Assembly (NCBI GenBank): GCA_023259675.1 | Contig: JALRGT010000016.1 | Location: 1 to 61,448 of the forward strand | Direction of reading: 5' to 3' | Length of the DNA: 61,448 bases | Origin: Flavobacterium sp. | GTDB lineage: Bacteria; Bacteroidota; Bacteroidia; Flavobacteriales; Flavobacteriaceae | Part shown: one piece after another, positions 47,009 to 58,502 of the stretch | Layout: every line of letters starts with the position of its first letter | How positions within the stretch are numbered: position 1 is the stretch's first letter | Made by a program: the position numbers and the translations under genes | The notes under the pieces: model-generated | What the model was told of the DNA's origin: nothing | The model's input: the letters and a program-made list of their open reading frames with translations, nothing else | Databases searched by the model: none

Positions 47009-47764
47009 ATGGATTCAACATTCAAGAACAAAGTAGTCATTGTAACTGGTGCCTCTTCGGGAATTGGTAGAGCTGCTGCCATTGCTTTTGCAAATAAAGG
47101 AGCCAAAGTCGTTGTTGCCGATTGGATTGAAAATACAGAAACCGTAAACCTTATTAAAGCTTCTGGTGGAGAAGCAACTTTCATTCGATGTGATGTTTCT
47201 AAAAATAATGATGTGAAAGCAATGGTGGAAAAAACAGTGGCTACTTATGGCCGCGTGGATTATGCTTTTAACAATGCTGGAATCGAAGGGATTTCGGCTC
47301 CAACACAAGATTGTACCGAAGAGAATTGGGACAAAACCATTGGTATAAATCTAAAAGGAATTTGGCTTTGCATGAAATATGAAATCCCCGAAATACAGAA
47401 ACAAGGCAAAGGGGCTATTGTCAATTGTGCTTCGGTAGCCGGCTTGGTTGGTTTTGGAGGTTTACCGGCTTACGTCGCATCCAAACATGGTGTAATTGGA
47501 CTTACAAAAACTGCAGCGTTAGAATGTGCTCAACTTGGAATCCGAGTAAATGCCGTTTGTCCTGGTGTAATTCAAACCCCAATGATTGATCGACTTACCG
47601 GAAAAGACAAAACAGTCATCGATCAATTTACAAAATTAGAACCCGTGGGGCGATTTGGTCAACCCGAAGAAATCGCTAACGCGGTGGTCTGGATGTGTTC
47701 GGACAAAGCTTCATTTGTAACTGGTCATGCTATGGCCGTTGATGGCGGGTTTGTAGCGCAATAA
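47009..47764 (+). CDS. Short-chain dehydrogenase/reductase
   Basis: A 251-residue classical SDR. The cofactor motif TGASSGIGRA is at 13-22, NNAG at about 88-91 and the catalytic Tyr155/Lys159 in YVASK. The C-terminal end FVTGHAMAVDGGFVAQ is typical of the family. An acidic residue after the second strand (VADW) suggests preference for NAD over NADP. The substrate is unknown. It is embedded in the operon between ppsA and acsA. Confidence 0.9.
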   Translation: MDSTFKNKVVIVTGASSGIGRAAAIAFANKGAKVVVADWIENTETVNLIKASGGEATFIRCDVSKNNDVKAMVEKTVATYGRVDYAFNNAGIEGISAPTQDCTEENWDKTIGINLKGIWLCMKYEIPEIQKQGKGAIVNCASVAGLVGFGGLPAYVASKHGVIGLTKTAALECAQLGIRVNAVCPGVIQTPMIDRLTGKDKTVIDQFTKLEPVGRFGQPEEIANAVVWMCSDKASFVTGHAMAVDGGFVAQ

Positions 47765-47790
47765 CTAATTTTTATTCAATCCTTAATCCA

Positions 47791-49530
47791 ATGGATACAA
47801 TTGATGGTAATAAAATCATTCCTTTTAATCTTCTTGATTATGAAAAAGAAGTACAATCTTTTTCATGGGCAAAAGTGGCGCAGGAATTAAACGGTTTACC
47901 AGATGACAACGGATTAAATATAGCCTATGAAGCGGTAGAACGACACTCCAAAAGTCAGTTAAAGAATCATACCGCTTTTCGTTTTATTCGAAAAGACAAC
48001 ACCATCTACGACCTCAGTTATGGCGATTTACAAAATGAGACTTCCAAATTTGCCAATATACTCCTTCGATTGGGAATTCAAAAAAGGGAACGTGTTTTCT
48101 CACTGGCTGGAAGAATTCCGGAACTGTACATTACAGCTTTAGGAACTTTAAAATATACTGCTGTTTTTTGTCCATTGTTTTCCGTTTTTGGTCCCGAACC
48201 TATTTTTCAGAGACTAAATAAAGGAGATGCCACCGTTTTAGTTACTACTTCTGTATTATTTGAAAAAAAAATCAAACAATTGCTCGACAGACTTCCTTCC
48301 CTTCGCTACATCATACTTACGGATATCTCTGAGTCTATTTCCGATAAAATTTTGTCTTTCGATCAATTAATGAAACAAGCCGATTCAAAATTTATTATTC
48401 CCAAAACCAATCCAGAAGATATCGCTTTACTTCACTTTACCAGTGGAACCACAGGAATGCCCAAAGGAGTATTACATGTGCACAAAGCAATATTAACCCA
48501 TTATATCACTGGTAAATATGTGCTAGATTTTCATAAAGGTGACCAGTATTGGTGCACTGCCGATCCGGGTTGGGTAACGGGAACGTCATACGGTATTATT
48601 GCGCCTTTGGTAAATGGTGTTACCAGTATTATTGATGAAGCTGAATTTGATGCGGTAAGGTGGTATTCTATTCTCGAAAAACATAAAGTCACAATATGGT
48701 ATACGGCACCCACAGCAATTAGACGATTAATCCGAATGGATATTAGTCCACGTGAAATATATCATCTTGAAAATCTTCGCCTTGTTTTAAGCGTTGGTGA
48801 ACCACTCTCTGCCGAAGCCGTAATTTGGTGTCAGGAAAATTTTAAAGTTCCTATTCTTGATAATTGGTGGCAAACTGAAACGGGGGGCATTATGATTGCC
48901 AATTACCCAGCGATGAAAGTAAAACCCGGTTCGATGGGGAAACCGTTACCCGGAATTGAAGTTGCAATTGCCGAAATTAACAATAACGAACTAAAACTTA
49001 TTACGGAAACCAATATTCAAGGCCATTTGGTTTTAAAAAAAGGGTTCCCTTCCCTATTTAGAACTTACCTACATGAAGAGGAACGCTATAAAAAGTGTTT
49101 TATTGATAATTGGTACATCAGTGGAGATTTGGCCAAAAAAGATTCCGATGGCTATTTTTGGTTTATCGGTCGAGCCGATGATATCATTAAAACATCAGGA
49201 CACATGGTCGGTCCATTTGAAGTTGAAAGTACACTCTTGTGTCATCCGGCTGTTGCAGAAGTAGCCGTTATTGGAAAACCCGAACCAACCATTGGAGAAT
49301 TGGTTAAAGCATTTGTGGTTTTGAAAAACGGAAAAGAATCCAGTGAAACTATTAAAATGGAAATTATGTCTTTCGCCCGAAAGGAATTGGGCCCGGCTGT
49401 AGCTCCGAAAGAAATTGAATTTGTGGAAAACATTCCTAAAACCCGAAGCGGAAAAATTTTGAGGCGATTACTGAAAGCACGAGAACTAGGATTACCGGAA
49501 GGAGACTTATCAACGCTAGAACAATCATAA
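47791..49530 (+). CDS. acsA: Acetyl-CoA synthetase, short AcsA type
   Basis: This AMP-forming enzyme activates acetate (or a similar short acid) to the CoA thioester. The 579-residue length matches the Bacillus AcsA type rather than the longer Acs. The AMP-binding P-loop TSGTTGMPKG is at 217-226, and DNWWQTETGGIM is typical of acetyl/propionyl-CoA synthetases. The C-terminal KTRSGKILRR carries the catalytic, acetylatable lysine. It lies 26 bases after the SDR gene. Confidence 0.9.
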   Translation: MDTIDGNKIIPFNLLDYEKEVQSFSWAKVAQELNGLPDDNGLNIAYEAVERHSKSQLKNHTAFRFIRKDNTIYDLSYGDLQNETSKFANILLRLGIQKRERVFSLAGRIPELYITALGTLKYTAVFCPLFSVFGPEPIFQRLNKGDATVLVTTSVLFEKKIKQLLDRLPSLRYIILTDISESISDKILSFDQLMKQADSKFIIPKTNPEDIALLHFTSGTTGMPKGVLHVHKAILTHYITGKYVLDFHKGDQYWCTADPGWVTGTSYGIIAPLVNGVTSIIDEAEFDAVRWYSILEKHKVTIWYTAPTAIRRLIRMDISPREIYHLENLRLVLSVGEPLSAEAVIWCQENFKVPILDNWWQTETGGIMIANYPAMKVKPGSMGKPLPGIEVAIAEINNNELKLITETNIQGHLVLKKGFPSLFRTYLHEEERYKKCFIDNWYISGDLAKKDSDGYFWFIGRADDIIKTSGHMVGPFEVESTLLCHPAVAEVAVIGKPEPTIGELVKAFVVLKNGKESSETIKMEIMSFARKELGPAVAPKEIEFVENIPKTRSGKILRRLLKARELGLPEGDLSTLEQS

Positions 49531-49571
49531 AATACATCACGCATAAATTCATTTCACTTAAATCTATTATC

Positions 49572-51095
49572 ATGACTACATTCAAAAAAAGAAATTGGAA
49601 AAGTCAAGGAATACAATGGCTAATTTTCCTTCTATTATTTCAAGGATGCCATGCGCAAGATAAAAATAATGGAAAAGACATTGAGACAATTCAAAAAAAT
49701 GCAATCTCACTACCTGAAAAAGTTTCCTATACAGGTAATGTAGATTTCAAATTGGCCGCCAAAATTGCCACTCCGGGAGTTGTGAATATAAAATGTACTT
49801 TCAATCAAAAATCACAGCAATATAATAATGAGGATAGAAACGACTTTTACAATTTACCGGATCAATTAAGAGACTTTTTTAAAGATGACCCCTTTTTTAG
49901 ACAGTTTAAATTTCAAAATCCACAATCACAACGAAACGAATATACCCCACTAATTGCCAGTGCTTCTGGAGTCATCTTAACTCCCAATGGCTATATCATA
50001 ACGAACAATCATGTGGTTAAAAACGCAGACGAAATTAACATTACGCTGTTTGACGGGCGAAGCTATCCCGCCAAAATTATTGGTATGGATCCGCTGTCCG
50101 ATTTGGCACTTCTTAAAATCGATGAAAAAAACCTTTCATTTATTATGTTTGGAGACAGCGACCAGATAGAAGTTGGAGAATGGGTCGTAGCGGTTGGAAA
50201 TCCATTTAATCTGGCATCCACCGTAACTGCTGGAATTGTCAGTGCCAAAGCTCGAAATATCAATATCTTGAGTGACCAAGGAGCCATAGAATCCTTCATC
50301 CAAACCGATGCTGCCGTAAATCCAGGAAACAGCGGGGGCGCATTGGTTACATTAGAAGGAAAACTGATCGGAATTAATACTGCCATAGCAACACCTACGG
50401 GAGTATATGCAGGATATGCTTTTGCAATCCCTGTTGACATTGTAAAAAAAGTAGCCAATGATTTGATGAATTTTGGAACGGTTCAGAGAGGAATTCTCGG
50501 AATCAGTATTCGCGACATGAATAGCGCCCTTTCTAAAGAAATACATATTGACCGTGCCAATGGGGTTTATGTAGACAGCGTTTCAGCCACCGGAGCGGCA
50601 AAAGCTGCTGGTGTGAAAGCAAAAGATGTCATTATCCGCATAGATGATATTGAAACAAATACGGCCTCTAAATTACAAGAAATCATTTCGCGAAAACGTC
50701 CTGGAGAAAAAGTAAAAATTACTCTCATTCGAAATGGAAACGAAAAAAAAGAACTTATCGCCACACTCAAAAAAATGGAAGAAACCAGTTCTATCATTAA
50801 AACTAAAAGCACCAACTTACTTCGTGATTTAGGAGTCGAACTTGTCCCAATAACAAAAGAGGATCAAAATAAATATAAGATTAAAAACGGACTAAAAATC
50901 ACCAAATTAAGCAATGGTAAATTAAAAAGAAATACGGACATAGAAGTTGGTTTTGTAATCACGGCGGTCAACAATAAAAAGGTAAGCACGGTACAATCTT
51001 TTATAGATGCCGTTGAGTCACAAAGCGGTGGTATTATGTTGGAAGGTAAATATCCAAACGATCCAAGTGTCTATTATTATGCTTTTGGACTTTAA
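49572..51095 (+). CDS. DegP/HtrA-type serine protease
   Basis: A periplasmic trypsin-like protease/chaperone of 507 residues. An N-terminal hydrophobic segment ends in FQGCHAQD, which could be a lipobox (Cys26) or a signal-peptidase I site. The catalytic triad is His147 (TNNHVV), Asp177 (LSDLALL) and Ser254 (NPGNSGGAL). Two PDZ domains follow (about 285-385 and 410-500). It degrades or refolds damaged envelope proteins. Its presence within a metabolic operon suggests the operon is expressed under envelope or energy stress. Confidence 0.92.
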   Translation: MTTFKKRNWKSQGIQWLIFLLLFQGCHAQDKNNGKDIETIQKNAISLPEKVSYTGNVDFKLAAKIATPGVVNIKCTFNQKSQQYNNEDRNDFYNLPDQLRDFFKDDPFFRQFKFQNPQSQRNEYTPLIASASGVILTPNGYIITNNHVVKNADEINITLFDGRSYPAKIIGMDPLSDLALLKIDEKNLSFIMFGDSDQIEVGEWVVAVGNPFNLASTVTAGIVSAKARNINILSDQGAIESFIQTDAAVNPGNSGGALVTLEGKLIGINTAIATPTGVYAGYAFAIPVDIVKKVANDLMNFGTVQRGILGISIRDMNSALSKEIHIDRANGVYVDSVSATGAAKAAGVKAKDVIIRIDDIETNTASKLQEIISRKRPGEKVKITLIRNGNEKKELIATLKKMEETSSIIKTKSTNLLRDLGVELVPITKEDQNKYKIKNGLKITKLSNGKLKRNTDIEVGFVITAVNNKKVSTVQSFIDAVESQSGGIMLEGKYPNDPSVYYYAFGL

Positions 51096-51133
51096 TAAAT
51101 AATATAATATCTATTAAAAATAAATTATTAAAA

Positions 51134-52129
51134 ATGACACAGGCTATCCCAATACAAGAACAAATGGATGCAAAAAAAGCACAATTATTATTCTATCAAA
51201 TGTTGCTTATTCGCCAATTTGAAGAAAAATCGGCAGAAATGTATACCAAAACTAAAATCAGGGGATTTCTTCATTTGTATACTGGAGAAGAAGCGGTGGC
51301 CGTTGGCATAATGCAAGCATTAAACAAGGAGGATAATGTATTATGTACCTATCGAGAACACGGTCACGCCATAGCACGAGGAATTGATCCTGATGCTATC
51401 ATGGCGGAGATGTATGGCAAGATGGAAGGTTGCAGTGGCGGTCGTGGCGGTTCCATGCATTTATTTGATGTATCTAAAAATTTTTATGGCGGAAATGCTA
51501 TCGTTTGTGGTCATCTACCTATTGCGGTCGGAATGGCATTGGCCTCAAAAAAACAGAAAAAAAACAATATTACCTGCTGTTTTTTTGGAGAAGGAGCCGT
51601 AGCCGAAGGTGGATTTCATGAAGCCATGAACCTTGCTGCACTTTGGAAAGTCCCCGTTTTGTTTGTTTGTGAAAATAATTTATATGCGATGGGAACTGCC
51701 ATTCGGTATTCTCATTCCGAAACTGATATTGAAAAAAAGGCTGCTGCATATGCCATAGAAGCCGCTACCGTAGACGGAATGAATTTGATGTCGGTAATGG
51801 ATGGTGCCAACTCCGCCGTAGAAAAAGTGAGAAGTTGCGGAAAACCCTTTTTATTGGTTTGCAATACCTACCGTTTTAGAGCACATTCAATGTTTGATGC
51901 CGAATTATATCGAGACAAGAAGGAAGTGGAGGAATGGAAAAAAAGAGATCCTATTCCACAATTCAAGCATCTTATTTTACAAAAAAAATGGATTACGGAA
52001 AAAGAAATTGAAACCATGGAGCACAAGATTGCAAATAAAATTCAGCTTGCTGTCGATTTTGCGGAAGCAGGAACTTGGGAACCATTAGAAGAATTAACAA
52101 AATACCTATATAGCACACCTGAAGTTTAA
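51134..52129 (+). CDS. 2-oxoacid (pyruvate/acetoin) dehydrogenase E1, alpha subunit
   Basis: The 331-residue thiamine-diphosphate-dependent decarboxylase subunit pairs with the next gene. [11 protein letters not shown] and the ThDP/Mg motif starting [12 protein letters not shown] at 152 and ending with CENN are as in PdhA/AcoA; the motif starts GEG instead of the usual GDG. Context favours pyruvate as substrate, but acetoin dehydrogenase E1 is very similar. It is separated from the beta-subunit gene by 82 bases. Confidence 0.9.
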   Translation: MTQAIPIQEQMDAKKAQLLFYQMLLIRQFEEKSAEMYTKTKIRGFLHLYTGEEAVAVGIMQALNKEDNVLCTYREHGHAIARGIDPDAIMAEMYGKMEGCSGGRGGSMHLFDVSKNFYGGNAIVCGHLPIAVGMALASKKQKKNNITCCFFGEGAVAEGGFHEAMNLAALWKVPVLFVCENNLYAMGTAIRYSHSETDIEKKAAAYAIEAATVDGMNLMSVMDGANSAVEKVRSCGKPFLLVCNTYRFRAHSMFDAELYRDKKEVEEWKKRDPIPQFKHLILQKKWITEKEIETMEHKIANKIQLAVDFAEAGTWEPLEELTKYLYSTPEV

Positions 52130-52211
52130 ATTAGATGACTTTCAAAAAACATTCCACTTGCCATGAACATTATTATGGTTCCAATCCGAAATAAATTAAA
52201 GTATTCCAATT

Positions 52212-53204
52212 ATGAAAATGGTTCAAACAAATAGTACTTATCGAGAAGCTTTGAAACAAGGATTGCGGGAAGCATTGCAGAATGACGAACGTGTTTTTTT
52301 GATGGGAGAAGATGTAGGTCGTTATGGAGGTGCCTTCGCAGTAAGCAAAGGTTTATTACAGGAATTTGGTGAAGAACGTATCATGGATGTCCCTCTCTCA
52401 GAATCTGGTTTTGTAGGTGCCGGAATTGGAGCCGCCATAGCAGGAATGAAACCTATTGTAGAAGTTATGACTGTTAACTTTGGTTTACTGGCCCTGGATC
52501 AAATTGTAAATAACGCATCCACATTACGGCACATGTCCGGTGGTCAATTGAATGTCCCCGTGGTAATTAGGATGAGTTCAGGTATTGGAAGGCAATTGGG
52601 AGCCCAACATTCTCATAGCTGGGAACCCATTTTTGCACACATTCCCGGACTTATTATTCTATCTGTGGGTACGCATGAAGATGCCCGGAACATCCTTCGT
52701 AGTGCCCTTAAAAGTCAAGATCCTGTATTAATTTTTGAATATACAGCCATGCTGAATTTAGAAAAAGAAATACCATCTGAAATCCAAAACCTAGCTATCA
52801 ATCAAGCAAAAGTAAGGCGACAGGGAAAGGATATTTCTATTATTACCTATGGGTCAGGTGTTTATAAATGTTTGGAGGCTGCAGATGAACTTGCCACAAT
52901 GGGAATCGATGCCGAAGTGATTGATCTAAGGGTTTTACGTCCAATGGATGAAGCCACTTTCTTGACATCGGTTTCTAAAACGCATCGGGCAATTATTGTG
53001 GAAGAAGCTTGGCGTTCCATTAGTGTTTCTTCTGAGATTAGTTCTCGAATGATGGAAAAAGCTTTTTACGATTTAGATGCGCCTGTAGAGCGTTTATGTG
53101 GAATTGAAGTACCTATTCCTTATCCTTCACATTTGGAGGAGGCAGCCATACCACAAGTAAATGACATTGTTAATAAAGTAAAAAAAATGATGGGCCATGA
53201 TTGA
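52212..53204 (+). CDS. 2-oxoacid (pyruvate/acetoin) dehydrogenase E1, beta subunit
   Basis: A 330-residue beta subunit with [37 protein letters not shown] and the C-terminal transketolase domain [11 protein letters not shown] and IVEEAW. It forms the heterotetrameric E1 with the upstream gene. Translation may start at 52212 or at the Met two codons later. Its end overlaps the E2 start by 8 bases. Confidence 0.93.
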   Translation: MKMVQTNSTYREALKQGLREALQNDERVFLMGEDVGRYGGAFAVSKGLLQEFGEERIMDVPLSESGFVGAGIGAAIAGMKPIVEVMTVNFGLLALDQIVNNASTLRHMSGGQLNVPVVIRMSSGIGRQLGAQHSHSWEPIFAHIPGLIILSVGTHEDARNILRSALKSQDPVLIFEYTAMLNLEKEIPSEIQNLAINQAKVRRQGKDISIITYGSGVYKCLEAADELATMGIDAEVIDLRVLRPMDEATFLTSVSKTHRAIIVEEAWRSISVSSEISSRMMEKAFYDLDAPVERLCGIEVPIPYPSHLEEAAIPQVNDIVNKVKKMMGHD

Positions 53205-54378
53205 ATTTCTAATGCCCAGTTTGGGCGCTGATATGGAAGACGGAACTCTTGTCGAATGGAAGAAAAAACCAGGAGATTGGGTAAACCGTGGGGACATTAT
53301 TGCAGAAGTGGAAACTCAAAAAGGACTCATTGAAATTGAAATTTTTGATGAAGGAACAATCTCAGAGTTACTGATCAATGAAGGAGAAAAGGTACCTGTT
53401 GGAACTGTAATGGCACTCCTAAATCCAAGTGGTGAAGCCTTAGGAACAACAAAAGAAAAGATTTTAAATAAAAAAACAATCGAATTACAACCTACAGAAG
53501 AGAAAATAACAGAACCCAAATATTTTGAAAAAGAAGAAAATCTACATATAAAAGCATCTCCTTTGGCTCGTAGAATTGCCCAAGAAAATCATATTGATCT
53601 TTCAAAAATAAAAGGGACAGGGCCAGAAAATGCAATTACCAAAGAAGATGTAGAAAAGGCTATAGAAACTGTCCATAATAAAGAAACTTTTGCTGAAACC
53701 AAAAAAACAGAATTCCCGGTTGAATCTATCCGAGCTGCTGTTGCCTCAGCCATGAGTAAATCAAACAAAGAAATACCGCATTATTATTTAGAAAAAAGGA
53801 TAGATCTGACAAAAGCATTGTCTTGGTTACAAGAATACAATACACGTCAAGAAGTAAAAAAACGATTGCTTCCCGTTGTTTTATTTATTAAAGCCACTGC
53901 AAACGCTCTGAAAGAATTTCCGGATCTTAATGCATTTTGGGACAACGGTTTACAACTAAAAAAAGATATTAATATAGGTTTTGTAATTTCATTACGAAAA
54001 GGGGGCATTATCGTCCCAGCCATTCATCAAGCCGATTTAAAAAGTTGTGATGCCATAATGGATACACTAAATGATATTATTCCGAGAGCCAAAGAATTGA
54101 AATTACGCAGTTCGGAATTGAGTGATTCGACCCTAAATATAACTAATATTGGAGAAGGTGGTGCCGATTCCGTATTCGGAATAATCTATCCACCACAAGT
54201 TGCCATAGTTGGCTTCGGGAGTATTTCTGAACAGCCATTTACCGATAACGGAATGATTGGTATTCGCCCCATGGTAAATGTAACATTGGCCGGTGATCAT
54301 CGCGCTACAGATGGCTTGACCGGAAGTCGGTTTCTGACTTCATTAAGCAAACAATTACAAAATCCAGAATCATTATGA
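53197..54378 (+). CDS. Dihydrolipoamide acyltransferase (E2)
   Basis: The core acyltransferase of the complex (393 residues) moves the acyl group to CoA. It has one lipoyl domain (about 1-78) with lipoylated Lys42 in [12 protein letters not shown], a peripheral subunit-binding domain (about 117-152, [25 protein letters not shown]) and a catalytic domain ending with His368-xxx-Asp372 in [11 protein letters not shown]. No E3 (dihydrolipoamide dehydrogenase) gene is present, so the complex must borrow one. It overlaps both E1beta and the acyl carrier protein gene. Confidence 0.94.
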   Translation: MIEFLMPSLGADMEDGTLVEWKKKPGDWVNRGDIIAEVETQKGLIEIEIFDEGTISELLINEGEKVPVGTVMALLNPSGEALGTTKEKILNKKTIELQPTEEKITEPKYFEKEENLHIKASPLARRIAQENHIDLSKIKGTGPENAITKEDVEKAIETVHNKETFAETKKTEFPVESIRAAVASAMSKSNKEIPHYYLEKRIDLTKALSWLQEYNTRQEVKKRLLPVVLFIKATANALKEFPDLNAFWDNGLQLKKDINIGFVISLRKGGIIVPAIHQADLKSCDAIMDTLNDIIPRAKELKLRSSELSDSTLNITNIGEGGADSVFGIIYPPQVAIVGFGSISEQPFTDNGMIGIRPMVNVTLAGDHRATDGLTGSRFLTSLSKQLQNPESL

Positions 54379-54635
54379 AAGAAGATGCTATTAAAAATAA
54401 AATCTTTGAATTACTTAAAAAGATTGCTCCCGATACAGAACCTTCGGAATTAAAACCCGAAGACAACATTCGGGAGACACTCAATATTGATTCTTTTGAC
54501 ACCTTACAATTTGTTGTTGCTTTGAGTGAAAATTTTAGCATTGAAATTCCGGAACAAGACTATGGAAAAATCACCAATTTAAAAGACTTGTTATCGTATA
54601 TAAACAATAAAATAGCGGTACAACATAAAAAATAA
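54375..54635 (+). CDS. Acyl carrier protein
   Basis: An 86-residue acidic helical protein with the phosphopantetheine attachment Ser40 in NIDSFDTLQF. Its start overlaps the E2 stop by 4 bases, implying coupled synthesis. This is not the housekeeping fatty-acid AcpP, whose motif is normally DSLD; here it is DSFD. A dedicated carrier protein beside a dehydrogenase E2 suggests acyl groups may be passed from the complex to the carrier, which is inference. Confidence 0.9.
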   Translation: MKEDAIKNKIFELLKKIAPDTEPSELKPEDNIRETLNIDSFDTLQFVVALSENFSIEIPEQDYGKITNLKDLLSYINNKIAVQHKK

Positions 54636-54663
54636 TTCTACAATTAAATAAAGGTAAAAAAAT

Positions 54664-57240
54664 ATGAATTGGCATTTACTTTCCATTACTGAAGTGACTG
54701 AGTTGTTAAAAACAACTGTATCAGGTATCGACGAAAATGAAGCTTCGGAAAGATTAAACTTGGTCGGAAAAAATGAAATTGTTCATAAAAAAAAGTACAC
54801 TGTTTTACGGATGTTGATTCATCAATTGACCAATTTCATGATCATTATTCTAATCGTCGTAGCCATTATTTCGGGATTTATTGGCGATATAACCGATACT
54901 ATAATTATAATAGCAATTATCATCATTAATGCTATAATTGGTTTTGTACAAGAGTATCGCGCCGAAAAAGCAATGGAAGCGTTAAAAAAAATCATCCCTA
55001 GCTATTCTAAAGTAATTCGCAATGGACATACCGTAGAGATTCCAACCGTTGATTTAGTTCCGGGTGATTTGGTTCTTTTGGAAGCCGGAAACCGAATACC
55101 TGCCGATGTCCGTTTTATTGAAACCCATCAACTAAAAGTAGATGAATCAATGCTTACAGGGGAATCTCATCATGTTGAAAAAACAACAACAGTTCTGCCT
55201 AAGGGAGAATATGCTTTGGGAGACCGTATTAATTTGGGATTCAAAGGCACCTTCATCACAAATGGTCGTGGTACCGCTTATGTTACAAGTACAGGAAAAG
55301 AAACCGAATTAGGCCAAATCGCCGAGATGATTCAAATACAAGAAACTCTTACCCCATTACAAATTAGATTGGAGGCATTTGGTAAAAGACTTTCTGTTGT
55401 GATTTTACTAATTTGTACTATCCTTTTTATTATTGGATGGCTAAGAGGCGAGAACCCAATTACAATGTTGCTGACATCCATATCGCTGGCCGTGGCGGCC
55501 ATTCCCGAAGCTATGCCTGCATTAATAACTATTGCACTTGCCTTTGGTGCCAAAAAACTGGTAAAAAGCAATACACTTATTCGAAAACTTCCAGCCGTAG
55601 AAACCTTAGGTTCTGTGACTTATATCTGTACAGATAAAACAGGAACGCTTACTCAAAATAAAATGACAGTAAAGGAAATTATTGAAATTCCGAATACTAC
55701 TTTAAAAACCCACATCCACTTACAAGATCCCTTACTCTATTCGATGGCATTAAATAATGATGTTTCCCAAAAAAAGAAAGGAAAATGGTTGGGCGATGCC
55801 ACAGAAATTGCCTTAGTCGAATATGCTTCAAACCACCATATTGAAAAAAATGAATTAGAGAAAACATTGCCACGAGTAGCTGAATTTCCATTCGATGCTT
55901 CCAGGAAATGCATGACCACTTTGCATCAAACGGGAAAAAACATTCTTGTTATTACCAAAGGTGCTGTTGATGAATTATTGGACAAATTAATTGAAAATCA
56001 AAAAAAAGATCGTTTAGCATTAGAAAGTAAAGCAGACGAATTGGCTAAAAAAGGATACCGTGTACTTGGTTTTGCCATAAAAGAAATAGAAAATTTTTCC
56101 AAGGACACTAAAATGGAAAATATTGAATCAAATCTTACTTTGATTGGTTTGGTAGGAATAATTGATCCCCCAAGAGAAGAAGCCTTACAAGCTATTACAG
56201 AATGTAAGGAAGCTGGAATAATTCCAGTTTTAATAACGGGAGATCATAAACTTACTGCAAAAGCCATTGCAGAAGAATTGGGGATTATCTCATCCGAGGA
56301 TGATATAGTGTTAACCGGTTTAAAACTGGAAAACCTTACGGAAAAAGAATTTACTGCCATTGTAGAAAATGTTCGTGTATATGCACGTGTAAATCCGGAA
56401 CAAAAATTAAAAATCATTAATGCGCTGCAAGCTAAAGGCCAATTTGTTGCCATGACCGGTGATGGTGCCAATGATGCTCCGGCTCTTAAAAAAGCAAATA
56501 TTGGTATTGCCATGGGGATCAACGGCACTGAAGTTACAAAAGAAGCTGCAGATATGATTCTTTTGGATGATAATTTTGCGACAATCACCATAGCAATTAA
56601 ACACGGACGGAAAATTTTTGATAATATTTTAAAATTTATCAAGTATACAATGACCAGTAATTTTGGAGAAATAATAGCCATTTTTTTTGCACCTTTTTTT
56701 AATTTACCTTTTCCTTTAGTAGCCATTCATTTACTTTGGATTAATTTGGTCACTGATGGATTGCCGGGATTAGCATTGGCATCAGAACCAGCCGAATCAA
56801 ACATAATGAAACTTCCTCCCAAGGATCCTAAAAAAAATATCTTTGCCGGCAAAATGGCCATCCATATATTATGGGTAGGATTTTTAATGGGAATGGTAAC
56901 TCTTGGGCTACAAGCTTGGGCTATTCTTACGGATAGACATTGGCAAACAATGGCTTTTACAGTACTTTGCTTCAGTCAAATGGGACATGTGCTGGCAGTA
57001 CGTTCCAAACAGGAATCCCTATTTAAAATTGGGCTATTTTCAAATTTACCGTTATTGGCTGCTTTACTGCTAACGATCGTTTTACAACTATTATTAATTT
57101 ATGTTCCTTTTCTCAATATTATTTTTAAAACACAGCCTCTTACTTTATTTGAATTATGCATAACGATACTTGCTTCATCAATTGTTTTTTGGGCAGTAGA
57201 AATAGAAAAATGGATTATCCGACACTATTCAAACAAGTAG
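54664..57240 (+). CDS. P-type cation ATPase, calcium type
   Basis: The 858-residue ion pump has the phosphorylation site Asp324 in CTDKTGTLTQNKM, an N-terminal cation-ATPase domain, an actuator domain with DESMLTGES, a hinge MTGDGANDAPALK and six C-terminal helices. M4 has PEAMPALITIAL and M6 has WINLVTDGLPGLAL; the N-x-x-T-D-G pattern matches Ca2+ (SERCA/PMR1-like) ATPases. It probably exports Ca2+, though Mn2+ or other ions are possible. It follows the carrier-protein gene by 28 bases. Confidence 0.9.
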   Translation: MNWHLLSITEVTELLKTTVSGIDENEASERLNLVGKNEIVHKKKYTVLRMLIHQLTNFMIIILIVVAIISGFIGDITDTIIIIAIIIINAIIGFVQEYRAEKAMEALKKIIPSYSKVIRNGHTVEIPTVDLVPGDLVLLEAGNRIPADVRFIETHQLKVDESMLTGESHHVEKTTTVLPKGEYALGDRINLGFKGTFITNGRGTAYVTSTGKETELGQIAEMIQIQETLTPLQIRLEAFGKRLSVVILLICTILFIIGWLRGENPITMLLTSISLAVAAIPEAMPALITIALAFGAKKLVKSNTLIRKLPAVETLGSVTYICTDKTGTLTQNKMTVKEIIEIPNTTLKTHIHLQDPLLYSMALNNDVSQKKKGKWLGDATEIALVEYASNHHIEKNELEKTLPRVAEFPFDASRKCMTTLHQTGKNILVITKGAVDELLDKLIENQKKDRLALESKADELAKKGYRVLGFAIKEIENFSKDTKMENIESNLTLIGLVGIIDPPREEALQAITECKEAGIIPVLITGDHKLTAKAIAEELGIISSEDDIVLTGLKLENLTEKEFTAIVENVRVYARVNPEQKLKIINALQAKGQFVAMTGDGANDAPALKKANIGIAMGINGTEVTKEAADMILLDDNFATITIAIKHGRKIFDNILKFIKYTMTSNFGEIIAIFFAPFFNLPFPLVAIHLLWINLVTDGLPGLALASEPAESNIMKLPPKDPKKNIFAGKMAIHILWVGFLMGMVTLGLQAWAILTDRHWQTMAFTVLCFSQMGHVLAVRSKQESLFKIGLFSNLPLLAALLLTIVLQLLLIYVPFLNIIFKTQPLTLFELCITILASSIVFWAVEIEKWIIRHYSNK

Positions 57241-57401
57241 TATTTATCTAATAACTAAGGCCATAAAGCGAATTCTTTGAAAAAAATATTGTAAATTAGT
57301 ATGTAAATTATGACACCAAAATAATTGCTTATTTTTTCCTTTTTGATAATCAATATTTATCATTTACCTAAATAAAAAAAACATTTTTAAATATAAAAAA
57401 A

Positions 57402-58502
57402 ATGAAAGGATCATATAAAATTGGGGAAATTGCCGGTATTGGCATATATATGCATTGGTCATTTTCTTTGCTGATAGCTTACATTATTTTTATCAATTAC
57501 AAATCCGGAAATTCTCCAATACAAATTGCTTGGACGGTATTATTCATTCTGTCTATTTTCGCAACAGTGGTACTGCATGAATTGGGGCATGCCATTGCCG
57601 CGAAAAATTTTAATATCAAAACCAAAGACATCACTTTATTGCCTATTGGCGGAATAGCAAGATTAGAAAGTCTCCCAGAAAAACCAAAAGAGGAATTAAT
57701 TGTTGCCATAGCCGGTCCATTAGTAAATGTAACATTGGCAATCCTTACAGGGTTCTTTATCAATTTTCCGGATAATCCGGAAGAATTAACACTTCAACTC
57801 TCGAAAGGTATAAATGCCCATACTTTTTTTCTTAATTTCTATCTTGTAAATATATTTTTGGCGATTTTTAATATGCTTCCGGCATTTCCTATGGATGGCG
57901 GAAGAGTGCTACGAGCATTACTGGGATTTAAATATGAAAAACATATCGCTACCAGAATTGCCGCTCGAATAGGACAATTTTTAGCATTAGGATTTATGAT
58001 ATTGGGCTTTTTTGTCAATCCATTTCTAATATTTATTGGAATATTTGTCATAATGGGTGCCCAAATGGAAGCCGAATATACCCAATCAAAATTTGTTTTG
58101 AAAGGATTTAGAGTCAGAGATGTTCTCATGAAACAATATCAAACCATAGATGCGGACGAACCTTTAAAAACAGCTGTAACATTATTACTCGATAGTCAAT
58201 CTAAAAACTTTTTAATAACAAAAGATAATGAAGCAATAGGTACTCTTAACCGTGATCAAATTATCATGGGACTTTCGGCAAATGGGGAAGATGTTCCCAT
58301 TCACACTGTTATGAATAGAAATTTAATTTTTCTGGACGCCGACTCGCAATTGGAAAATGTATTCGAGCTTGTATACAAAAACAAAACAAATTTATTATTG
58401 GTAATGGAAAATAATGAATTAGTGGGAACTTTAGATACCGAAAACCTCGTGGAGTTTCTTTTGATAAAAGAAGTAAAATCAAAAAAAGCCTATGCCAAAT
58501 AA
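57402..58502 (+). CDS. Site-2 protease (M50) with CBS domains
   Basis: An intramembrane zinc protease of 366 residues. HELGH is at 59-63 inside a membrane helix, and the partner motif NMLPAFPMDGGRVLRAL supplies the third ligand. About six hydrophobic segments are followed by a pair of CBS domains (about 235-360) that may sense adenylates. Such proteases cleave membrane-bound substrates, often anti-sigma factors. It is preceded by 161 bases of noncoding sequence and overlaps the next gene by 11 bases. Confidence 0.92.
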   Translation: MKGSYKIGEIAGIGIYMHWSFSLLIAYIIFINYKSGNSPIQIAWTVLFILSIFATVVLHELGHAIAAKNFNIKTKDITLLPIGGIARLESLPEKPKEELIVAIAGPLVNVTLAILTGFFINFPDNPEELTLQLSKGINAHTFFLNFYLVNIFLAIFNMLPAFPMDGGRVLRALLGFKYEKHIATRIAARIGQFLALGFMILGFFVNPFLIFIGIFVIMGAQMEAEYTQSKFVLKGFRVRDVLMKQYQTIDADEPLKTAVTLLLDSQSKNFLITKDNEAIGTLNRDQIIMGLSANGEDVPIHTVMNRNLIFLDADSQLENVFELVYKNKTNLLLVMENNELVGTLDTENLVEFLLIKEVKSKKAYAK

